This document shows positions 7,240 through 11,188 of a stretch of 11,188 bases of DNA, piece by piece. The DNA comes from Prevotellaceae bacterium. GTDB lineage: Bacteria; Bacteroidota; Bacteroidia; Bacteroidales; UBA932. The notes beneath the pieces were generated by a model. That model did not search any database, had not been told where the DNA came from, and was given only the letters and a program-made list of their open reading frames with translations. How positions within the stretch are numbered: position 1 is the stretch's first letter; every line of letters begins with the position of its first letter. The DNA is taken from assembly GCA_031254635.1 (NCBI GenBank), contig JAIRUB010000150.1:1-11188 (forward strand). The letters are read 5' to 3'. The translations under genes were made by a program, and so were the position numbers.

Positions 7240-8646
7240 ATGAAAATTAAAACAGTTTGTTGTTGGTTATTGTTCGCTCCTTTCGTTGGTAATGCTCAAT
7301 TGGTACATGAAAAATCAAAGGTATATGTTTGGCCTGAAGATGCCTTGGTGAGGCAAAAATTGGAAATGTGGCGTGACCTGAAATTCGGAATGATTATCCA
7401 TTGGGGGCTTTATGCCATTCCGGGAATTGTAGAATCATGGACACTTTGTTCCGAAGATGAGGATTGGATTCCACGTGATAGCACAGCCGATTATACGGCT
7501 TATAAACAATGGTATTGGAATCTTTCCAAGGAATTTAACCCTGTAAAATTTAATCCGGAACAATGGGCCTTGGCCGGCAAAGCTGCCGGTATGAAATATT
7601 TGGTGTTTACCACAAAACATCATGACGGTTTTTGTCTTTTTGACTCTAAAGAAACCGATTTTACTATTGTTCGTGGCCCCTTTGCCAATAACCCCAAGGC
7701 CGATGCGGCTAAATACGTTTTTCAGGCTTTCCGGGAGCAAAATTTTATGATTGGCGCTTACTTTTCGAAGCCCGACTGGCACTCACAGGACTATTGGTGG
7801 CCTCGCTATGCCACGCCCAATCGTCATAATAACTACGATGTGCGCAAACATCCATGGAAGTGGGAGCAATTTAAACAATATACCTACAACCAGCTTAGCG
7901 AATTGATGTATAACTACGGTGCTATAGACATCTTGTGGTTAGACGGAAGCTGGGTGCGTCCTGTGCCTCCTGAAGAACAAAGTTCCTGTCGCTGGCCGCA
8001 GGATATTGATATACCTAAAATAGCCGCCATGGCGCGAGATGCACAGCCCGGCTTGCTGATTGTTGACAGGATGGTGTACGGCCCTTATGAAAATTACCAG
8101 ACTCCCGAACAGTCTATTCCCGCTGTGCAATTAGATTACCCTTGGGAAACCTGCATGACGCTGGGAAGAGACTGGGGATATGTACCCAATCAGCCTTTCA
8201 AATCAGCAAGGCAAGTGATTCACGCATTGGTTGAAATTGTAGCTAAGGGCGGCAGTTTGCTGCTGGGCGTGGGGCCTGATGCCGAAGGTTTATTACCCGA
8301 AGAAGTAGTGGAACGGTTAAAAGAAATAGGCAAATGGATGAACAAAAATGGAACGGCAATCTATAATACCCGTACTTTAGCACATTACCGCGATGCCGAC
8401 ATATGGTTTACCCGCGATAAGGCAGGTAAAAAGGTGTATGCCATAGTTTGTTTGCCTGAAAATACGACAATGCTTACCACTGTTAGTTGGAAAGGCAATA
8501 AGCCCGCAAAAGGAGCCGCTATGCGATGCTTGGAAACTGGCAAGTCCGTAAAGTGGAAATCAACCGATAATGAAACAACTGTATTTCTGCCAAACAATCT
8601 TTCATCGGAACTGTCTGCCTTGGTTTTATGCTTCACAATTCAATAA
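7240..8646 (+). CDS. Alpha-L-fucosidase, GH29, secreted
   Basis: 468-aa glycoside hydrolase that removes terminal alpha-L-fucose from glycans by a retaining mechanism, in the periplasm or at the cell surface. Residues 1-19 are a signal peptide (ending VGNAQ); no lipobox Cys is present. GH29 landmarks follow: WRDLKFGMIIHWGLYAIPG (about 45-63), EFNPVKFNPEQWA, AAGMKYLVFTTKHHDGFCLFDS with the substrate-binding His pair, and IDILWLDGSW, where Asp235 is the expected nucleophile. TPEQ (Glu290) and WETCMTLGRDWGY (Glu303) lie where the less conserved acid/base is usually found; Glu290 is a candidate only. The C-terminal 90 residues fit the usual small beta domain. Length is normal for the family. It lies 41 nt after the membrane regulator with no convincing promoter of its own, so co-transcription is likely. 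Its 3' end overlaps the convergent MGMT-like gene by 14 nt. Confidence 0.93.
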   Translation: MKIKTVCCWLLFAPFVGNAQLVHEKSKVYVWPEDALVRQKLEMWRDLKFGMIIHWGLYAIPGIVESWTLCSEDEDWIPRDSTADYTAYKQWYWNLSKEFNPVKFNPEQWALAGKAAGMKYLVFTTKHHDGFCLFDSKETDFTIVRGPFANNPKADAAKYVFQAFREQNFMIGAYFSKPDWHSQDYWWPRYATPNRHNNYDVRKHPWKWEQFKQYTYNQLSELMYNYGAIDILWLDGSWVRPVPPEEQSSCRWPQDIDIPKIAAMARDAQPGLLIVDRMVYGPYENYQTPEQSIPAVQLDYPWETCMTLGRDWGYVPNQPFKSARQVIHALVEIVAKGGSLLLGVGPDAEGLLPEEVVERLKEIGKWMNKNGTAIYNTRTLAHYRDADIWFTRDKAGKKVYAIVCLPENTTMLTTVSWKGNKPAKGAAMRCLETGKSVKWKSTDNETTVFLPNNLSSELSALVLCFTIQ

Positions 8647-8974
8647 CCAACTCCTTTTGTGGGTCCCAGAAGAATTGTTCAAATTTAACCACCTTATCAT
8701 TCTTTACTTTGATGCCCTCTGCTTCGAGGCGGCGTTGCATTGCATCGGGCGGAGTAAAGTGCATCTTGCCGGTGAGTAAACCCTGCCGATTCACTACGCG
8801 GTGCGCCGGCACATCGGCCAAAACATGCGCCGCATTCATAGCCCAGCCCACCATTCGCGCCGATTGTGCAGAACCCAGCGCCTTGGCAATAGCGCCGTAG
8901 GTAGTTACCCGGCCGTGTGGCACTTGCCGTACCACTTCCCACACCTGTTCGAAAAAATTTTGGTCATATTTCAT
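8633..8974 (-). CDS. Alkyltransferase-like (ATL) protein, MGMT fold lacking the active-site Cys
   Basis: 113-aa protein made only of the DNA-binding domain of O6-alkylguanine-DNA alkyltransferase. Visible parts are FFEQVWEVVRQVPHGRVTTYGAIAKALG (7-34; Tyr26 matches the nucleotide-flipping Tyr), the helix-turn-helix SARMVGWAMNA (38-48; Arg40 matches the arginine finger), and VPAHRVVNRQG. The alkyl-accepting Cys of the PCHR motif is Ala57, so it cannot take up the alkyl group. Characterised ATL proteins with PAHR or PWHR bind O6-alkylguanine and hand the lesion to nucleotide excision repair; the same role is inferred here. Length is typical of ATL proteins and far shorter than Ada or Ogt. It reads convergently into the fucosidase gene, sharing 14 nt. 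No clear promoter is seen upstream; that stretch holds heptamer repeats. Confidence 0.9.
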   Translation of the reverse strand: MKYDQNFFEQVWEVVRQVPHGRVTTYGAIAKALGSAQSARMVGWAMNAAHVLADVPAHRVVNRQGLLTGKMHFTPPDAMQRRLEAEGIKVKNDKVVKFEQFFWDPQKELVIEL

Positions 8975-8990
8975 TTTATAAGGGATTAAG

Positions 8991-9018
8991 AGGCATCAGG
9001 TATTAGGTGTTAGGATAT
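8991..9018. repeat. Degenerate 7-nt tandem repeat (AGGTATT-like)
   Basis: Four head-to-tail heptamers run AGGCATC, AGGTATT, AGGTGTT, AGGATAT, with a related AGGGATT at 8981-8987. The block lies 16 nt upstream of the ATL gene's start codon, in its presumed leader or promoter region. The rest of the 8975-9270 gap shows a doubled TGTAAAT at 9044-9057 and the broken reading frame described separately. Function is unknown; it may be a slippage relic. Confidence 0.5.
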
Positions 9019-9064
9019 GAGACTGTCAGTTATTCAATCAATCTGTAAATTGTAAATCCGTCAA

Positions 9065-9202
9065 TCACCCTTCACCTTGTACCGATACCTCCATTAGTCT
9101 CACCGGTATTTTGCTGCAAACTATTTCATACTTTTCATCCGGTAGCATTTCAAACTCCATCGAATAATTTTTCTCCTTTCTATGGTAGGAAATTCTTGCC
9201 CG
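9065..9202 (-). other. Possible gene remnant: 45-codon open frame directly behind an in-frame TAG
   Basis: On the minus strand an open frame of 45 codons ends in TGA at 9067-9065. Upstream it is interrupted by TAG at 9205-9203, and beyond that the same frame stays open to about 9277. The predicted residues look protein-like (RARISYHRKEK, then EFEMLPDEKYEIV, then PVRLMEV) with alternating strand-forming character rather than the usual intergenic composition. An internal ATG at 9160 would give a 31-codon peptide. No family is recognised. It could be the tail of a decayed gene, a small ORF, or chance. Confidence 0.25.
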
Positions 9203-9242
9203 CTATGTAAACCCCTGCTTCAACATTTTTTCTACCAAACTG

Positions 9243-9259
9243 TTTTCCCTACGGGAAAA
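9243..9259. terminator. Short hairpin 3' of the exported-protein gene, weak terminator candidate
   Basis: TTTTCCC and GGGAAAA form a perfect 7-bp stem with a 3-nt loop, 11 nt beyond the stop of the minus-strand gene ending at 9271. No T run follows the stem on that strand, so termination is only suggested by position. Confidence 0.35.
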
Positions 9260-9270
9260 ATATAATTCTT

Positions 9271-9876
9271 TTAATTTTTAATTGATTTCTGCATTTCCAC
9301 CAATACCCTGCGCACTGCGTTAGCCCAGTAGGCAGCCCATTCCACGCCGCCGCCGCTCGCGGTAAATTCTTTGGTATATAACACCGTTCTGCTGTCCATA
9401 TCAATGTACGTAAGATTAGCTGTCAGCCTGCGCTTTATTCTATCCATTGATCTGACGATAAGGACTACGCCAATGCCTGTATCATCTTTTAGCGAATAAT
9501 CGGCTACCAAATCGGCGATTTCTTCCATAGTGAAACTTTTTAGGTTTGGTGCCGAGGGTACAAAATTGTCAGTGAATATAATGGCATTGCTCTCATTGAG
9601 CGCGTCAGTTTCATAATGTACTGTTTTCTTTTTGAGATATTTTTCAAAATCATAGCGTTTCGGTTGATTTTCAATCATATCGTTAATTTTTTTTGCATAA
9701 ATTCCCGTGAAAGAAGGCATGTCGAGCGAGGCATCGCCGATAATCAAGGCCTCTTCAAAATCCAAGCCGAGCCAGGTAATGGGAATATCAGGATCGGTAA
9801 CGGCGGCGGGTAATTGAGCTGTGGCGGGTAAGGCAAATAGGCAAATAGCCACGATAAAACTACTGAAGGTTTTCAT
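9271..9876 (-). CDS. Exported protein of unknown function
   Basis: Predicted 201-aa exported protein; I do not recognise a named family. The start is placed at the ATG at 9876 rather than the one at 9900, because the former directly opens a signal peptide (MKTFSSFIVAICLFALPATAQ, about 21 residues, cut after Ala20 or Gln21). The mature part begins ITWLGLDFEEALIIGD, a pattern I associate with uncharacterised Bacteroidetes envelope proteins. It continues with a charged region KRYDFEKYLKKK, an AIIFTDNF segment, and a C-terminal alpha/beta part (GVVLIVRSMDR, LTANLTYIDMDSRTVLYTKEF, then a Gly-Gly-Gly and a final helix VEWAAYWANAVRRVLVEM). The last part reads like a small domain that packs one helix on a sheet. 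No transmembrane helix beyond the signal and no Cys are seen. It is divergent from recR. Function is unknown. Confidence 0.8.
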   Translation of the reverse strand: MKTFSSFIVAICLFALPATAQLPAAVTDPDIPITWLGLDFEEALIIGDASLDMPSFTGIYAKKINDMIENQPKRYDFEKYLKKKTVHYETDALNESNAIIFTDNFVPSAPNLKSFTMEEIADLVADYSLKDDTGIGVVLIVRSMDRIKRRLTANLTYIDMDSRTVLYTKEFTASGGGVEWAAYWANAVRRVLVEMQKSIKN

Positions 9877-9985
9877 AAAATCACTTGTTTTTGTTGTCAA
9901 AATGAATTAATTGCAAGGTAAAATTAATAAAAAATATCATCGTATGCAAAAAAATATGTACTTTTACCGTTCAAATTATAAAGGT

Positions 9986-10597
9986 ATGGAGCAACAACTC
10001 CCTTCAAAATTGTTACAGGCAGCGGTCAATGAGTTCTCACGCTTGCCAGGCGTAGGAAAGAAAACAGCCTTACGCTTAGCCTTGCACCTAATGAAGCAGC
10101 CGCAGGCGGAGGTGGAGCGCTTTGGCCGTTCGTTTATTACTATGCGGAACGAAATAAAGCATTGCAAGGTTTGTAATGCTTTATCCGATACCGATACCTG
10201 TGATATATGCGCTAACCTGCGGCGCGATAGCTCTATTGTTTGCGTGGTGGAAAGCATCCGCGAGGTGCTGTGCATTGAAAACACGCAGCAATATACCGGC
10301 CTTTATCACGTACTGGGCGGCATTATCTCGCCGATGGACGGTATTGGCCCCGACGATTTAAAAATTGACTTACTCTTGGAACGTCTTGCCCAAGGCGATG
10401 TCAAAGAAGTTGTTTTAGCGCTGAGTACAACTATGGAAGGCGAAACAACCTGCTATTATCTTTATAAAAAAATCCGCAACTTTAATATCGAAGTTACCAC
10501 CATTGCGCGTGGCGTTGGCTTCGGCGACGAACTCGAATATACCGATGAACTTACCTTAGGTCGTTCCATCAAAAACCGCCAGCCGTTTAGTTTGTAA
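9986..10597 (+). CDS. recR: Recombination protein RecR
   Basis: 203-aa cytoplasmic DNA-repair protein that works with RecO (and RecF) to load RecA on gapped, SSB-coated DNA, probably as a ring or clamp. The domains are in the canonical order: helix-hairpin-helix LPGVGKKTALRLALHL (20-35), a C4 zinc finger with Cys60, Cys63, Cys72 and Cys75, a Toprim domain opening with SIVCVVES (Glu89) and followed by YHVLGGIISPMDGIGPDDL, and a C-terminal region with GVGFGDELEYTDELTLGRSIKNR. The ATG at 9986 was chosen because it yields the usual RecR N terminus (MEQQLPSKLLQAAVNEFS) and length. It also has an AAGG four bases upstream (9981-9984). The frame is open further upstream to 9911, but that extension has no RecR similarity. 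TACTTTTA at 9959-9966 is a near match to the -7 element; no good -33 partner is seen. Confidence 0.95.
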   Translation: MEQQLPSKLLQAAVNEFSRLPGVGKKTALRLALHLMKQPQAEVERFGRSFITMRNEIKHCKVCNALSDTDTCDICANLRRDSSIVCVVESIREVLCIENTQQYTGLYHVLGGIISPMDGIGPDDLKIDLLLERLAQGDVKEVVLALSTTMEGETTCYYLYKKIRNFNIEVTTIARGVGFGDELEYTDELTLGRSIKNRQPFSL

Positions 10598-10642
10598 TTA
10601 AAACCCTTATTTACTAAAGTTCCCTTAATAGCTTGAAGGTTC

Positions 10643-10690
10643 AACCCTTTCCCTTATTTTAACCTTTTAATAAGAGAATAAGGGAAGGTT
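10643..10690. repeat. Inverted repeat able to form two alternative hairpins, downstream of recR
   Basis: TTCCCTTATT (10649-10658) pairs perfectly with AATAAGGGAA (10677-10686), and AACC/GGTT extend the stem across a 2-nt bulge. The inner CTTATT (10653-10658) can instead pair with AATAAG at 10669-10674, so the two folds exclude each other. Related CCCTTA words occur at 10605 and 10621. It may terminate recR, but no T tract follows. It is the main structure in the first part of the 10598-10901 gap. Confidence 0.45.
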
Positions 10691-10740
10691 GCCTATATTA
10701 TCTTATGCTACTCAGGGCGCTTTCAGAAAATAAAATTTTT

Positions 10741-10788
10741 AACTACTCTAACTACTCTTAACTACCTTTAACTACCTCTACTACCTTT
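10741..10788 (+). repeat. Degenerate 9-10 bp tandem repeat (AACTACYYT units)
   Basis: Five head-to-tail units begin at 10741, 10750, 10760, 10770 and 10779, each reading AACTAC or TACTAC followed by a short pyrimidine run. The period is close to one helical turn. The array lies about 115 bp upstream of the DUF3575 start, in a pyrimidine-rich stretch with no gene. It could be a binding array or simple-sequence slippage. Confidence 0.55.
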
Positions 10789-10826
10789 CACTTGATAAAA
10801 TGTAAGTAATTGTATATAATCTATTT

Positions 10827-10871
10827 AATCGTAAATTTTACGGTTTGGCACGGTTTTTGCAGTAAGATTTG
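10827..10871 (+). promoter_or_regulatory. Putative control region of the DUF3575 gene
   Basis: CGTAAA (10830-10835) and TTTACG (10837-10842) form a dyad around one base. ACGGTTT occurs twice at exactly 10-bp spacing (10840-10846 and 10850-10856). TA, three bases, then TTTG at 10863-10871 resembles a -7 element with one extra base, and TTTG at 10844-10847 would be a -33 element at too short a distance. The cluster about 30-75 bp before the start codon suggests regulation, but the promoter match is poor. Confidence 0.35.
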
Positions 10872-10901
10872 TCTCGAACAAAATATCATAATATTAAACA
10901 A

Positions 10902-11188
10902 ATGCATATAAAAGTAAATACATATTTGGTAATGTTGAAAAAAGTGTTCTTTATTACACTCTTCGCTATTATCTCAACTATGGCTTTGGCGCAACCCGCT
11001 CTGAGAACATCGACCTATCTGCGAAGCGCCTGCGGCGGCAAGAAACACTTATTGCCGGTGTTTGCACTGAAAACAAACATCCTTTACGATGCCCTAACCA
11101 ACATTAATCTTGGATTTGAAGTGCGCTTGGGCAATTACCTGACTTTAGATGTTCCGGTGAATTATAACCCTTGGGTATTTACCGACAA
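10902..11188 (+). CDS. DUF3575 domain protein, exported, 3'-partial at window edge
   Basis: The first 95 codons of an envelope protein whose stop lies beyond the window. From the ATG at 10902 there are ten extra residues before a second Met (10932) that opens a standard signal peptide (LKKVFFITLFAIISTMALAQ); either could be the start, and I kept the upstream one only because the frame allows it. After the signal the chain shows FALKTNILYDALTNINLGFE, LGNYLTLDVPVNYNPW, the hallmark opening of DUF3575, which is predicted to form an outer-membrane-type beta structure. In Bacteroidales such genes often stand at the head of fimbrillin/Mfa-type pilus clusters, so a fimbrial operon may follow to the right; that is inference from known contexts. 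The codons look well balanced, unlike the A/T-rich polysaccharide genes. Confidence 0.8.
   Translation, partial: MHIKVNTYLVMLKKVFFITLFAIISTMALAQPALRTSTYLRSACGGKKHLLPVFALKTNILYDALTNINLGFEVRLGNYLTLDVPVNYNPWVFTD

Noticed and set aside
8570..8989. Several plus-strand and minus-strand open frames across the ATL gene
   Set aside because: They are shadows of the ATL gene and the fucosidase 3' end; none shows a recognisable motif, while the 8633-8974 minus frame carries the full MGMT-fold pattern.
8991..9018. CRISPR array
   Set aside because: The repeats are only 7 nt with no spacers.
9877..9900. Eight extra N-terminal residues on the minus-strand exported protein
   Set aside because: The Met at 9876 starts a textbook signal peptide; the preceding residues would put polar sequence ahead of it without benefit.
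9911..9985. N-terminal extension of RecR by 25 residues
   Set aside because: The extension lacks RecR similarity, contains the likely promoter -7 element, and the ATG at 9986 has an AAGG upstream and gives the normal family length.
10741..10788. CRISPR array or iteron-type origin
   Set aside because: Units are 9-10 nt, degenerate and contiguous, with no spacers, no replication-initiator gene and no other origin features nearby.
10598..10901. Invertible (phase-variable) promoter
   Set aside because: The inverted repeats found are short, close together and do not flank a promoter; no recombinase gene is in the window.

Overview
The window looks like a chromosomal segment of a Bacteroidetes bacterium, probably order Bacteroidales. 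The reasons are the promoter type (TTTG, a 19-21 bp spacer, then TAnnTTTG, seen on both strands near 6.0-6.15 kb), the scarcity of Shine-Dalgarno sequences, and the gene content: DUF1573 and DUF3575 proteins, a WbpL/WecA-like transferase beside a large membrane-bound sugar-nucleotide dehydratase, and a secreted GH29 alpha-L-fucosidase. The genus cannot be fixed from the sequence alone.

Positions 1-5541 are the 3' end of a surface-polysaccharide (O-antigen, capsule or exopolysaccharide) operon on the + strand. In order it holds a GT4 glycosyltransferase cut by the left edge, a TupA-type ATP-grasp protein, a GT2 glycosyltransferase, a polyprenyl-phosphate sugar-1-phosphate transferase and a UDP-HexNAc 4,6-dehydratase. 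The last two would make the first sugar nucleotide and load the first sugar on the lipid carrier; the first three would extend or decorate the repeat unit. The first three genes are visibly more A+T-rich than the last two, with a sharp change near 2610, as expected for an exchangeable serotype cassette joined to a conserved end. A 25-nt palindrome at 5549-5573 closes the operon, facing a convergent DUF1573 gene.

Positions 5576-8646 hold the DUF1573 gene (-), a divergent regulatory region, an unusual membrane-spanning transcription factor (two membrane segments, a periplasmic loop, and a C-terminal OmpR-type winged helix) and a secreted alpha-L-fucosidase. Three 11-bp direct repeats abut the -35-like element of the regulator's promoter. 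They resemble a PhoB/OmpR-type binding box and suggest autoregulation; the promoter position also suggests a leaderless mRNA.

Positions 8633-10597 are housekeeping or accessory genes: an alkyltransferase-like (MGMT fold, active-site Cys replaced by Ala) DNA-repair protein overlapping the fucosidase tail to tail, a decayed-looking intergenic stretch with heptamer repeats and a broken reading frame, an unrecognised exported protein, and recR. The remainder (10598-11188) is a roughly 300-nt non-coding region rich in repeats and dyads, followed by the first 95 codons of a DUF3575 protein that runs off the right edge. No CRISPR array, tRNA, rRNA, insertion sequence or phage gene was seen. The best candidate for something little described is the membrane winged-helix regulator with its adjacent 11-bp repeat array and neighbouring fucosidase.
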